A stretch of 43,851 bases of DNA from Bauldia sp. (GCA_020442095.1 JAGRKY010000078.1:1-43851); one strand, 5' to 3'; shown: positions 1 to 8,089, numbered from the stretch's first letter. A program made the numbers and translations. The notes: generated by a model from the letters alone, not told the origin.

Positions 1-160
1 CGACGACGATCCAGACGAGCAGCGCGAGCGAGAGAACCGAGAAAGCCAGAAGGTATCCGCGGCGGCCGAGGAGCGCGACCAGTCGCCGGCGGACCGGAGG
101 TGCCGGCGGTACGACGTGCGCAACGAGGAAGAGGAGGATTGCGAGGAGGAATTCGGCCAT
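1..160 (-). CDS. nnrU: NnrU family membrane protein, 5'-end only (cut by window edge)
   Basis: Reading the complement from the ATG at 160 gives a start MAEFLLAILLFLVAHVVPP, then a basic loop (VRRRLVALLGRRGY) and a second hydrophobic stretch (LLAFSVLSLALLVWIVV) before the window ends. This two-helix N-terminus with the HxxP segment and the RRLVxxLGxxGY loop is typical of NnrU, an integral inner-membrane protein needed for nitrite/NO metabolism in denitrifying alphaproteobacteria. About 53 codons are visible. The gene is divergent from nsrR and shares a promoter region holding an NsrR-type palindrome, so nitric-oxide-responsive control is likely. The family call rests on this N-terminus alone. 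Confidence 0.75.
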   Translation of the reverse strand, partial: MAEFLLAILLFLVAHVVPPAPPVRRRLVALLGRRGYLLAFSVLSLALLVWIVV

Positions 161-197
161 GGTCCGGGACACGTCAGCGATGAGTGGACCCTAGGAT

Positions 198-220
198 AAG
201 ATTCATTTACTATCCATCAT
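198..220. promoter_or_regulatory. Probable NsrR operator between nnrU and nsrR
   Basis: The 23 bases have the form AAGATTCATTT-A-CTATCCATCAT. Compared by eye with the enterobacterial NsrR consensus (AAGATGCATTT, N, then its complement) 17 of 22 defined positions agree. The site lies 37 bp from the nnrU start and about 150 bp upstream of nsrR, so it could control nnrU and autoregulate nsrR. Binding is inferred from the match and from the Rrf2/NsrR gene next door. Confidence 0.6.
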
Positions 221-373
221 ATTTCCGATGCAAAGGTACTGTGTGTATTCATGAACAGCCGAGCCGGGACCGGTTCTGAAGAGGCGCCGAGCGCGTGGCG
301 CCTTGTCGGCTCCCCTCGCCGATCCACGCGCGCCGTTCGCAACGGTGTCGCGCTACGGGCCGGGTAGAAGCAG

Positions 374-826
374 ATGCGGCTCACGACATTCTCCGACTAT
401 GCGCTGCGCGTGCTGATGTATGCCTGCTCCACCAGCGATCGGCTGATCACCATCGAGGAGACGTCGAGGGTCTACGGGATCTCTCGCGCGCACTTGATGA
501 AGGTCGTCAACATCCTCACGAAGACGGGATATCTGAGAGGTGTGCGCGGGCGTTCAGGCGGATTCACACTCGCCAGACGGCCGGAAGAGATCATTCTCGG
601 AGCAGTCCTGAGGGCGACCGAACCGGATTTCGCTCTGGTCGAGTGTTTCGCAACAGGAAACCAATGCGTCATCACCGAGTGCTGCCGGCTTCCCCGCGTC
701 CTCAATGAGGCCTTGTCCTCGTTCGTCACGACTCTGGATCGCTACACGCTCGCCGATATCATGCTGGCTGAGTCCGATTTCAGACTGGCCTCCCGCGACG
801 GGGCGGACGCACGGTCCCGATCTTGA
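374..826 (+). CDS. nsrR: Rrf2-family NO-sensing repressor NsrR
   Basis: The 150-residue protein begins MRLTTFSDYALRVLMYA, the standard opening of NsrR, and has a winged helix in the first 70 residues (SRAHLMKVVNILTKTGYL, then the GGFTLAR wing). The C-terminal half has a cysteine cluster, C91-x6-C98-x4-C103-C104, in the place where NsrR ligates its NO-sensitive iron-sulfur cluster. The protein normally represses NO-detoxification and denitrification accessory genes and is relieved when NO destroys the cluster. It is divergent from nnrU and has an NsrR-like palindrome upstream. The stop at 824-826 overlaps the TTG that opens the degraded recombinase frame, so accessory DNA abuts this gene directly. 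Confidence 0.87.
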   Translation: MRLTTFSDYALRVLMYACSTSDRLITIEETSRVYGISRAHLMKVVNILTKTGYLRGVRGRSGGFTLARRPEEIILGAVLRATEPDFALVECFATGNQCVITECCRLPRVLNEALSSFVTTLDRYTLADIMLAESDFRLASRDGADARSRS

Positions 827-1721
827 AGCCGGCGTCCGTCGATAACCCGCGCGGTCGTGACACGACAGTGTCGGTCAGCGCCTGTCGACCCGTCTTGCCA
901 AAGCTGTCCGATCTGACAGCGGCTGACATTCGATCTTGGCATCGGCAGGTCTCCGAGCATTCTGGCTTCTACACGGCTAACCGGGCGAAGTCGCATCTCA
1001 AGTCGATCTTGGGGCTGGCTGAGGAGGATTTCGCGGTCAGAGCGCCGTGGATGCCGGTCGGCATCGGCCGGGGCCGACAGAAGATCAGGAAGACGATCCT
1101 GTCGCCCGCCGATATAGCCCGCATTATCAGTGCCGCGCAGTCCGACCTTCAGCGCGGGATCTACTATGCCTTCCCGTTTCTCGCGGGCACGCACCCCAGC
1201 GAACAGCCCGGGCTGCTATGGGAGGACGTCGACTTCGATGTCAACGTGATCCGCATCCGCCGCATTCAGGAGCGCGACGGATTGCTCACCGACATGACGA
1301 AGACGGAGGCCGGCACCCGAGAACTTCCGATCGGACCGACGTTGCGCGCGATGCTTCTCGCCTGGCGCGTTCGCTGCCCAAGGCTCCAGGGCGAACTTCA
1401 TCGCGTATTCGCTGGCCCAGGTCGGATCGAACCTTGGCCACGGCAATGGCGTGTGGGCGGGAGTGGGCCTCTACTCGATCAGAATTGGCGCAAGCGCTTC
1501 TGGGCGCCTGTCTTCAAGCGGCTCGAGCTCCCTTACGTTACACCGCACTCTGCCCGGCACTCCTATATCTCGACCATGCAGGCCCAAGGTATCGAGGTTG
1601 GCCTCGTCACCAAGCTCGCGGTCACGCCAACGCCACCGTGACGCGCGGTCAGTACACTCAAGCCGTGCGAGGGGGTGAACAAGCCGTGGCCGCGCTGGAA
1701 TCGGCGTACGCCGCATCATAA
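823..1721 (+). pseudogene. Frameshifted tyrosine recombinase (phage-type integrase)
   Basis: The first frame (823-1641) carries a SAM-like N-terminal segment and a catalytic domain ending PHSARHSYISTMQAQGIEVGLVTKLA, which holds the HxxR motif. The rest of the family's C-terminus (GHANATVTRGQYTQA, with the second histidine and the nucleophilic tyrosine) continues in another frame to 1721. The break, equivalent to loss of one base, is near 1618-1621. The position of the first catalytic arginine (normally GxRxxE before LxWxDVD) reads GTHPSEQPGLLWEDVDF, with His in place of Arg. The N-terminus is also short for an integrase. The gene is almost certainly inactive. No tRNA or attachment site was seen beside it. 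Confidence 0.8.
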
Positions 1722-1933
1722 TAATAGCGAATGCGGGTGTGGTTTCCGCAAACCGCAAAGTCTGCCCGCGTGGGAGCAGCCACCATGATCCTGATGGTGT
1801 TCGAAATGCGTTCGCGGGGCTTTGGAAGAGGTTCGGTGAGCGAGCGTACAACCGTGGCATTCGCGTCAGTATTTGACCAAGCTCTTGCCAGTGGCGTCGT
1901 CGATGAAATGCTCACCCAGACAACGCCATCATC

Positions 1934-2206
1934 TCACAATTCTGATTGCTCATTGGCATTCTGAGACCCGTCCAACTTCTGCTCCATCAAGAGGTCAGCG
2001 GGGCATGCGTCGAGGATCTTCGCGAGGCGGCCAATCACTGCGACCGAGGGGTTCTCCTCGCCCCTCTCGATTCCGCCGACATATCGCGTGTCGATCTCGG
2101 CCCCATGCGCCAAGGCCTCCTGCGTAAGGCCTTTGGCCTGCCGCAGGCGCCGAACGTTCAGCCCAATAAGTTCCTCCAGACGCATGAACCCATGAACGGA
2201 GGACAC
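1934..2206 (-). CDS. Small XRE-family (Cro/C1-type) HTH regulator
   Basis: The 90-residue protein is little more than one helix-turn-helix. GLNVRRLRQAKGLTQEALAH is followed by the recognition segment IDTRYVGGIERGEENPSVAVIGRLAKIL. Size and layout match chromosomal XRE regulators and also the controller (C) proteins of restriction-modification systems. It is divergent from a decayed gene that starts at 2265. The 58 bp between them contain three palindromes, two sharing the core ACTATAGT, which would suit autoregulation. The reading frame is intact, unlike its neighbours. Partner and target genes are unknown. Confidence 0.8.
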   Translation of the reverse strand: MSSVHGFMRLEELIGLNVRRLRQAKGLTQEALAHGAEIDTRYVGGIERGEENPSVAVIGRLAKILDACPADLLMEQKLDGSQNANEQSEL

Positions 2207-2220
2207 ATGCGCGGTCGAGA

Positions 2221-2268
2221 AACTATAGTTCCTGTCTGTTTCTTAACTGCTGATCAGCACTATAGTGC
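2221..2268. promoter_or_regulatory. Cluster of three palindromes in the XRE divergent promoter
   Basis: AACTATAGTT (2221-2230), GCTGATCAGC (2249-2258) and GCACTATAGTGC (2257-2268) are perfect palindromes. The first and third share ACTATAGT with centres 37 bp apart. Restriction-modification C proteins bind related ACT...AGT boxes, so these are likely operators of the adjacent XRE protein. The third overlaps the possible GTG start at 2265 of the rightward gene. Confidence 0.5.
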
Positions 2269-2975
2269 CGATGAAAGATTCAGGCTGTGAAGACGCGCAA
2301 GCGTCGGTTCTTGTCGTTCGGGCCGCTGCAGACATCGATCGACTTATGGAGTCTTTGCGGGCTTCGGCGGCTTCGATCAGGGCTTGGATACGGTCCCAGC
2401 GTGGAGATCCCTTGGAACTCCTATGGCAGATGAAGTTTGAGCCCGTAGGACGCCACCCCGTCGAAGATCGCGCACTGAACTTTGTCTAGCAGTTGAACCA
2501 GACGTGGACCTATGCAGTCACTCTAGCGGCTTCACGCGTCTTGCTCCAACTGCATCCGGAAGCTGGAGGACTGAAGCTGGCACCCGGTGCTCATGTGGCG
2601 CTTCCGCTCGATATCATGAGTGTACAAGATGGGCTCGTCGGGGCGGAGACTTTCGCGGCTGTCGATCCCCGCAACAATCGAAAGCTAGCGCGCGACCTTC
2701 GGATGCTCGCGAACCATGCGGAGGTTGTTCACCGCTAGGTGTTCTTCAGTTCGCCGAGGTTTCCGGGACTGCTGCGTCGGCTGGAGTTGGAGAATCAGGG
2801 CATCCAAGTTTGGTCAGTCGACGTTCTGTAGCCTTTGGGCTTCGGACTCGGTGTGCTCGACGATTGTGCTTCGGTCCGTCTCAAAGGGTGCCCCGGCACA
2901 AGCGCTCCATGTCTGCTATTCATCGCGATGTACATGTCATTTTCCGGGCTTCGGCCATCCGCTGATGACCCCTAG
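2265..2975 (+). pseudogene. Decayed hypothetical gene with four in-frame TAG codons
   Basis: One frame stays free of TAA and TGA from the start (GTG 2265 or ATG 2271) to 2972 but is cut by TAG at 2487, 2736, 2829 and finally 2973. The segments read like one protein: IRSQRGDPLELLWQMKFEPVGR, then QLNQTWTYAVTLAASRVLLQ, GLVGAETFAAVDPRNNRKLARDL, VFFSSPRFPGLLRRLELENQG and PLGFGLGVLDDC. I recall similar uncharacterised proteins but cannot name a domain. Single substitutions such as GAG to TAG before QLNQT would explain the stops. The gene sits divergently next to an XRE regulator in a debris zone, so simple decay is the best reading. Confidence 0.6.
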
Positions 2976-3066
2976 CGGCCGTGGCCGGCAGGACGTAGTT
3001 GCGGCTGATGTTGTCGCCCCAAATTGGGCAATCGCCCTCTATGTGGAGACCGACGGGCTGGCTCCC

Positions 3067-3786
3067 CTATTTTGCCATATTAGCGATCGAGCGCCGCAGG
3101 GCATCGGCAGCGGTCTCGATATGCACGCGCATAACCTTGCTCGCCTCGTCGAAGCGCGATGCTTCACAAAGGTCGAGGATTTGGGCGTGGTGGGCGACCG
3201 AGTGATCCAGGTTGAAGTCATAGGAGAGCTGGAGGCGGGTGTGCCGGTCGCTGTCCTGGAGCAGTTTCGCAACGAACGCGAAGGTGCGCTGCATGTCCGT
3301 GTGGCGGTAGAGCCCGAGGTGGAAGGCTTTGTTGAGCTCCGCACAGCCAGCAACGTCTCCCGAGCCTCTGAGTTCTTCGTATTCGGGGCCGAGGTCGTGC
3401 AGCTCCGCATAGTCCTCGGCGGTCAATCTCGGTGCGCTGTCGCATAGCAGTCTCGGTTCGAGCAGCGCCCGTAGCTCGAATATCTCGGCGACTTCCTCCA
3501 GCGAGAGGGGCGCAACCACGGCGCCGCGATGGGCATGGATGCGGACCAGCCCCTCCGCCTCCAGCTGCATCAGGGCCTCGCGCACAGGAATGCGACTTAC
3601 ATCGAATTCCTCCGCGAGCATGTCCTGACGCAATTGGGTCTTGGCCGGCAGTTCGCCCGCCAGGATCCGCTTCCGCAGCTCACTTGCCACGGCGGAGGCA
3701 ATAGTCTTGTGAACCAGCCCCTTGCGTACTGGCGCTCTGGCGATTGACGACATTCTGCCCGCTTCCCGAGCTTCGTGAATAGGCAA
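3067..3786 (-). CDS. GntR/FadR-type (FCD domain) transcriptional regulator
   Basis: The protein has 239 residues from the ATG at 3786. A second start at 3753 (MSSIARAPVRKG) is equally plausible. Residues of about 25-95 form the GntR winged helix (LRKRILAGELPAKTQLRQDM, SRIPVREALMQLEAEGLV). The C-terminal FCD effector domain carries the expected polar and histidine positions (AELNKAFHLGLY, HSVAHHAQIL, MRVHIETAADALRR) that bind metal and ligand in this family. The gene is divergent from the ABC importer operon starting at 3914 and is presumably its ligand-responsive repressor. An inverted repeat at 3823-3840 lies between them. Ligands of such regulators are usually small organic acids, and this one is not predictable from sequence. 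Confidence 0.9.
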   Translation of the reverse strand: MPIHEAREAGRMSSIARAPVRKGLVHKTIASAVASELRKRILAGELPAKTQLRQDMLAEEFDVSRIPVREALMQLEAEGLVRIHAHRGAVVAPLSLEEVAEIFELRALLEPRLLCDSAPRLTAEDYAELHDLGPEYEELRGSGDVAGCAELNKAFHLGLYRHTDMQRTFAFVAKLLQDSDRHTRLQLSYDFNLDHSVAHHAQILDLCEASRFDEASKVMRVHIETAADALRRSIANMAK

Positions 3787-3822
3787 GCACCATTAAAAAT
3801 GCAACGTTTTTCCGCATTCATG

Positions 3823-3840
3823 TAGATTGTATAAAATCTA
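3823..3840. promoter_or_regulatory. Inverted repeat, candidate GntR operator
   Basis: TAGATT (3823-3828) and AATCTA (3835-3840) are perfect complementary arms around GTATAA in an AT-rich stretch between the divergent GntR gene and the importer operon. The size suits a GntR-family dimer. It lies 74 bp upstream of the first importer codon and 37 bp from the regulator start. Confidence 0.5.
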
Positions 3841-3913
3841 TTTATTGCGATAATGGCCCCGTCAGGCCCTGGGGCTCCCGGCCGCGGGTATCGTTTCCAA
3901 AGGAGAAAAACGA

Positions 3914-4774
3914 GTGAAGATAGATCGCAGGAACTTCCTTCGGGTCACCGGCCTCGGTGGCATTGCCTTCGCTGCGATGGGCCGCGTCAGCTTCGCCGAG
4001 GATGGGATCCCCTCGACGTTGAACGTCGGCATGTCCAATCAGCTCCCCTATGCCTTCCTCGACGAGGCAGGTGTTCTCACCGGCCAGTCGCCGGACGTCC
4101 TTCGCGCGGCGCTCAAGGATGCCGGCGTCGAGAAGGTCGAGGGTACTCTGACCGAGTTCGGCGCCCTTATCCCCGGTCTCATCGCCAAGCGCTTCGACAT
4201 CATCTGCACCGGCCTTTTCATTCGGCCGCAGCGTTGCGAGCTGATCGCCTATGGCAACCCGGATTCTATCAGCCGCGAGGGTCTGGTCGTTCCGGCCGGC
4301 AATCCCAACGGTTTGAAGTCGCTCGCTGACATCGCCAAGTCCGACTCGCTGACGATCGGCTTCGTCCGCGGTTCGGTGGACGAGGCCTACGTCACGGAAG
4401 CCGGTATCCCGGATTCGCGCTGGGTGGTTCTTCCGGATGTCCCCACGCTTATCGCCGCGCTCAAGGGCGGCCGCGCCGACGCCGTGATCAGTTCGCTGGT
4501 CATTCTTGCCGCGACGCTCGACACGATGAAGGACGATGCCGTCGAGCTGGTCGAAGGCTTCGTCGATCCGACACAGGACGGCAAGCCGGCCGTCGACTAC
4601 GCCGCAATGGGCTTCCGCAAGGAGGACACGGCGCTTGTCGACGCCTACAACAAGGGTCTTGCCAAGCTCGTCGCCAGTGGCGAGATCGTCGAGATCAACA
4701 AGAAGTGGGGTCTCCCCGCGGCGCTCAGCCCGACCGCCGATACCCCTACATCGGACGTCCTCTGCAAGGCATGA
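3914..4774 (+). CDS. Periplasmic substrate-binding protein, EhuB-like
   Basis: The 286-residue solute-binding protein belongs to the amino-acid family 3 of ABC importers. It starts at GTG 3914, 8 bases after AGGAG. The N-terminus has a twin-arginine motif (DRRNFLRVTG) and a hydrophobic stretch ending near SFA-ED, so Tat export is likely. The mature domain reads like EhuB, the ectoine/hydroxyectoine binder: a KVEGTLTEFGALIPGL segment, then FDIICTGLFIRPQRCELIAYG and VPAGNPNGLKSLADIAK. It is the first gene of an operon encoding two permeases, an ATPase, a PLP enzyme and an M24 hydrolase. The substrate may be ectoine or another modified amino acid. Binding-site residues were not compared in detail. 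Confidence 0.88.
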   Translation: MKIDRRNFLRVTGLGGIAFAAMGRVSFAEDGIPSTLNVGMSNQLPYAFLDEAGVLTGQSPDVLRAALKDAGVEKVEGTLTEFGALIPGLIAKRFDIICTGLFIRPQRCELIAYGNPDSISREGLVVPAGNPNGLKSLADIAKSDSLTIGFVRGSVDEAYVTEAGIPDSRWVVLPDVPTLIAALKGGRADAVISSLVILAATLDTMKDDAVELVEGFVDPTQDGKPAVDYAAMGFRKEDTALVDAYNKGLAKLVASGEIVEINKKWGLPAALSPTADTPTSDVLCKA

Positions 4775-4780
4775 TGTCAG

Positions 4781-4810
4781 GGCCGGTCGAACCACGCTGT
4801 TCGACCGGCC
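4781..4810 (+). terminator. Strong intercistronic hairpin after the binding-protein gene
   Basis: GGCCGGTCGAAC (4781-4792) pairs perfectly with GTTCGACCGGCC (4799-4810) around a 6-base loop. No T tract follows. A 12-bp stem immediately after a binding-protein gene and before its permeases commonly attenuates transcription or protects the upstream mRNA from 3' decay, giving more binding protein than permease. Confidence 0.7.
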
Positions 4811-4840
4811 GACACACACTTTGGACGGGTTGAGGGCGAG

Positions 4841-5494
4841 TTGACGTCTCTTCTGCCGACGCTCATCAAGGGCGCCGAGATGACCCTGCTGATCACGGTC
4901 GTCGCGGCGCCGCTGGCGCTTGTCGTGGCGATCGTCGCAGGTCTCGGCCGCACGGCCACCCGGTGGCCCATCCGCGCCGTCGCGACCGTCTACGTGGAGC
5001 TCTTCCGCGGGACCTCGCTCCTCGTCCAGCTCTTCTATTTCTATTACGTGCTTCCCCTGATCGGCATCTACATCGACCCGATCACCACCGGAATCGTAGT
5101 GCTCGCCCTCAACCACGGCGCATATGGCGCGGAGGTCGTGCGCGCCGGCCTGGGCGCTGTCCCGCGCAGCCAGCACGAAGCCTGCGTCGCCCTTGGCATG
5201 TCGCCGCTCCTGGCGCTGCGGCGGATCATCTTCCCGCAGGCTTTCCTGGTGATGCTGCCGCCCTTCGGCAACCTGCTGATCGAATTGCTGAAGTCCACGT
5301 CCCTGCTGTCGCTGATCACGATCTTCGATCTCGCTTTCGCCGGCAATTCCCTCTTCCAGACCACCGGCCGGACGGTCGAGGTCTATGGGCTCGTGCTGCT
5401 CATATACTTCTGCATGGCGATGGTCTTCACCGGGGCGATGCGTTGGCTCGAGGCGTGGCTTGGCGCGTCGCGCGGCGCGGATTTCCGCCCATGA
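4841..5494 (+). CDS. Polar amino-acid-type ABC permease 1 (EhuC-like)
   Basis: The 217-residue integral membrane protein of the HisM/GlnP permease family most likely starts at TTG 4841. Hydrophobic helices begin at once (GAEMTLLITVVAAPLALVVAIVAG). The cytoplasmic coupling loop EVVRAGLGAVPRSQHEACVALGMSP is the EAA motif that docks on the ATPase, and the YVELFRGTSLLVQLFYFYYVLP segment is characteristic. It pairs with the next permease, whose start overlaps its stop in an ATGA arrangement at 5491-5494, to form the heterodimeric channel of the importer. Confidence 0.88.
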   Translation: MTSLLPTLIKGAEMTLLITVVAAPLALVVAIVAGLGRTATRWPIRAVATVYVELFRGTSLLVQLFYFYYVLPLIGIYIDPITTGIVVLALNHGAYGAEVVRAGLGAVPRSQHEACVALGMSPLLALRRIIFPQAFLVMLPPFGNLLIELLKSTSLLSLITIFDLAFAGNSLFQTTGRTVEVYGLVLLIYFCMAMVFTGAMRWLEAWLGASRGADFRP

Positions 5495-6144
5495 TCTTCG
5501 ATCTCTCCTACCTCTTCCAGATCGTGCCGCTCATCCTCAAGGGCGCGATCGTGACGTTGGAGGCGACCGTCCTCGGCACGATCCTCGCGGCGGTCCTCGG
5601 CCTGCTGTTCGCGCTGCTCGTCCGGTCGCGTTTCGCTGCGCTCCGTTATGTGACGACCGGGGTGATCCTTTTCATCCGCAACACGCCGCTCCTCATCCAG
5701 ATCTTCTTTCTCTTCTACATCCTCCCGCAATACGGCATCGCCATGCCCGCCTTCCTCACGGGCACGGTGGCGATCGGGCTGCATTACGCGACCTACATGT
5801 CCGAGGTCTATCGCGCCGGCATCGCCGCGGTGCCGCGCGGTCAGTGGGAAGCCGCCTTCGCGCTTAACATGAGCCAGCCCCAGATCTGGCGTCGGGTGAT
5901 CCTGCCGCAAGCCATCCCGCCGGTGATCCCGGCGCTCGGCAACTATGCCATCGCCATGTTCAAGGAGACGCCGTTGCTCGCAACCATCGGCATTCTCGAG
6001 ATGCTCGGCATGGCGCTGGCCGAGGCGGCCAAGACCTACCGCTATTACGAACCCCTCACGTTGGTCGGCATCGTGTTCCTGATCTTCAGCCTCCTGTCCT
6101 CGATCGGCGTCCGATATCTGGAGAAGCGCTTTGCCGTCCGCTAG
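5491..6144 (+). CDS. Polar amino-acid-type ABC permease 2 (EhuD-like)
   Basis: The 217-residue permease belongs to the same family as its upstream neighbour. ILFIRNTPLLIQIFFLFYILP is the typical early helix and loop, and EVYRAGIAAVPRGQWEAAFALNMS is the EAA coupling loop. The final residues YLEKRFAVR are the usual short cytoplasmic tail. Its ATG overlaps the stop of permease 1. Its own end overlaps the TTG start of the ATPase by 14 bases, so the four transport genes are translationally coupled. Together they import the ligand delivered by the EhuB-like protein. Confidence 0.88.
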   Translation: MIFDLSYLFQIVPLILKGAIVTLEATVLGTILAAVLGLLFALLVRSRFAALRYVTTGVILFIRNTPLLIQIFFLFYILPQYGIAMPAFLTGTVAIGLHYATYMSEVYRAGIAAVPRGQWEAAFALNMSQPQIWRRVILPQAIPPVIPALGNYAIAMFKETPLLATIGILEMLGMALAEAAKTYRYYEPLTLVGIVFLIFSLLSSIGVRYLEKRFAVR

Positions 6145-6940
6145 TCCCGAAGGTCCCGAACAGACGGTGCCTGCCCTCCGCCTTCGCGGCATCAGCAAGC
6201 GCTATGGGCCTGTGGTCGTGCTCGACAACCTCGACCTCGACGTGAAGCCCGGCGAGCGAATCTCGATCATAGGCCGCAGCGGCTCCGGCAAGACCACTCT
6301 GCTGCGAACGGTGATGACGCTCGAACAGCCGGACAGCGGCACGATCGAGGTCTTCGGCCGGCTTCTCGGGCTTCGGCGCGAGGGCACGCGGCTCGTGCCC
6401 GATTCGCCGCGGTCGACGCGCCAGCTGCGCGCCGAGATCGGCATGGTCTTCCAGCAGTTCAATCTGTTCCCTCATCGCACGGCCATCGAGAATGTCATCG
6501 AAGCGCCGGTCCACGTGAAGGGCATCAAACGCGAGGACGCGGTGGCCCAGGGCATGGCCCTGCTCGAGAAGGTCGGGCTCGCCGACAAGGCCGACCAGTA
6601 TCCGCACCAGCTCTCGGGCGGCCAGCAGCAGCGTGTCGCCATCGCCCGCGCCCTGGCGATGCAGCCGCGAATCCTGCTCTTCGACGAGGTCACCTCGGCC
6701 CTCGACCCGGAGCGTGTCGGCGAAGTGCTTCAGGTCATCCGGACGCTCGCCGAGGAGAGCACCATCACGATGCTCATCGTCACCCACGAGATGCGCTTCG
6801 CCCGGGACGTCGCGACGCGCACGATCTTCATGGAGGACGGCGTCATCGTCGAAGATGACGTCCCTGCACGCATCTTCGGCGCGCCGAGCATGGCCCGGAC
6901 GCAGGCCTTCCTGCAGACGATCCTCGAGCAGCGGTTGTAG
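6131..6940 (+). CDS. Amino-acid-type ABC importer ATPase (EhuA-like)
   Basis: The 269-residue nucleotide-binding subunit starts at TTG 6131 within the end of the second permease. Walker A is GRSGSGKTT, the Q-loop is [14 protein letters not shown], the signature is [15 protein letters not shown], Walker B is [14 protein letters not shown], and the switch histidine is in VTHEM. All catalytic elements are intact, and length and motifs are those of the GlnQ/HisP/EhuA family. It energises import through the two preceding permeases. The PLP enzyme gene follows with one base between them, which ties uptake to metabolism. Confidence 0.92.
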   Translation: MPSASPEGPEQTVPALRLRGISKRYGPVVVLDNLDLDVKPGERISIIGRSGSGKTTLLRTVMTLEQPDSGTIEVFGRLLGLRREGTRLVPDSPRSTRQLRAEIGMVFQQFNLFPHRTAIENVIEAPVHVKGIKREDAVAQGMALLEKVGLADKADQYPHQLSGGQQQRVAIARALAMQPRILLFDEVTSALDPERVGEVLQVIRTLAEESTITMLIVTHEMRFARDVATRTIFMEDGVIVEDDVPARIFGAPSMARTQAFLQTILEQRL

Positions 6941-6941
6941 C

Positions 6942-8072
6942 ATGGCGCGCACCTCCGGACCTCCGATCGACGCCAGGGATCTTCTGATCCCGGAGGGCGT
7001 CGTCCACCTTCAGGCGGGCGGCGAGGCGCCGCTCCCGCGGGCAGCGCTTTCTGCCTTCGATCGCTACGCCCGGGACAAGGCCGGCGGCATCCTGGGGCGA
7101 TCCCGGATGGAGAGCGTCAATGCCGACGTCCGCAAGCGCGTCGCCTCCCTCGCCGGCATCGCCGACGACAGCTCGCTCGCCTTCGTCGGCTCGGCCAGCG
7201 TCGCGATATCCGCCGCTATAGCGGGCATGGAATGGAGTGAAGGCGAGAACATCGTCACGCTCGCGGACGAATTCCCGTCGGTCGTGCTGGCACCGCTCGC
7301 TCTCGACCGGCTGGGCGTGTCGCTCCGCGTCGTCGATCCCGGCGACGATCCCGAAAGAGCCCTTGCGGAGGCAAGCGACCGGCGCACCCGGCTCGCCTGC
7401 GTCAGTCACGTGAGCTTCCGCCACGGCCGGCGCCTCGATCTCGAGCGGCTCTCTTCCCTGGTCGCGCCGAATGGTACGTCGCTCCTGGTGGATGCGTCCC
7501 ACTCGCTGGGCGTGCTCGGTCTGCCGGTCGATGTCTGCGACGTGATCACGTCCTGCGCACACAAGTTCCTTCTTGGTGCCCACGGCACGGGCATTTTGAT
7601 CTGGAATCCGAGGCGTCTCGGCCCGCCGAGGTCGCCCGCGTTCGGCTGGTTCAGCGTCGACGGGTTCAAGGTCGAGAGCGGACAGGCTCGTTTCGCGGCG
7701 AGGCCCGGCGCCGGGGTGTTCGAACTCGGAAACCCGAATTTCGGGAGCCTCTATGCCCTTTCGGCGGGCCTCGACCTCCTCGAGAAGGCGGGGGCGGCGG
7801 ACATCGAGACCTATGCACTCGATCTCTCGGCCACGCTGCGGCGGGAATTGGTGCGGGCCGGTTGGCCGGTCATGACGCCCGAGGATAGAGGACGGCGCGG
7901 CACCAGCATCGCGGTCCCTGTGCCGGATTCCGAGGCCCTCGCGCGGAAGCTTGCAGAGCTCGGCGTGGTTGTCGCCTCGGGCGAGGGACGTATCCGCCTG
8001 AGCATCCACGCCTTCAACACCAAAGACAACGTCGAGGCCCTCCTCGCTGCGCTCGCGCAGGCCGTCGCGTAG
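6942..8072 (+). CDS. Class V PLP-dependent aminotransferase / cysteine-desulfurase-fold enzyme
   Basis: The start is ATG 6942, one base after the ATPase stop, giving 376 residues. The fold-type I PLP signature is clear. VDASHSLGVLGLPVDVCDVI holds the aspartate that contacts the pyridine nitrogen, and ITSCAHKFLLGAHGTGIL holds the Schiff-base lysine in an S-x-H-K context. The family includes isopenicillin-N-epimerase-like proteins, serine-pyruvate aminotransferases, kynureninases and NifS-type lyases, and the sequence does not decide among them. Position between an amino-acid importer and an M24 hydrolase suggests it deaminates, epimerises or cleaves the imported amino acid or the hydrolase product. 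The DoeD aminotransferase of known ectoine pathways is class III, so this would differ. Confidence 0.82.
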   Translation: MARTSGPPIDARDLLIPEGVVHLQAGGEAPLPRAALSAFDRYARDKAGGILGRSRMESVNADVRKRVASLAGIADDSSLAFVGSASVAISAAIAGMEWSEGENIVTLADEFPSVVLAPLALDRLGVSLRVVDPGDDPERALAEASDRRTRLACVSHVSFRHGRRLDLERLSSLVAPNGTSLLVDASHSLGVLGLPVDVCDVITSCAHKFLLGAHGTGILIWNPRRLGPPRSPAFGWFSVDGFKVESGQARFAARPGAGVFELGNPNFGSLYALSAGLDLLEKAGAADIETYALDLSATLRRELVRAGWPVMTPEDRGRRGTSIAVPVPDSEALARKLAELGVVVASGEGRIRLSIHAFNTKDNVEALLAALAQAVA

Positions 8073-8089
8073 AACCACAAGGAATCCTT

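Noticed and set aside
1731..1964. Short plus-strand frame between the integrase and XRE genes
   Set aside because: No ribosome site, no similarity and a composition unlike a protein. The 1722-1933 gap shows nothing convincing.
4963..6144. A 393-residue open frame covering both ABC permeases
   Set aside because: Its first part is an out-of-frame shadow of permease 1. The real permease 2 starts at ATG 5491.
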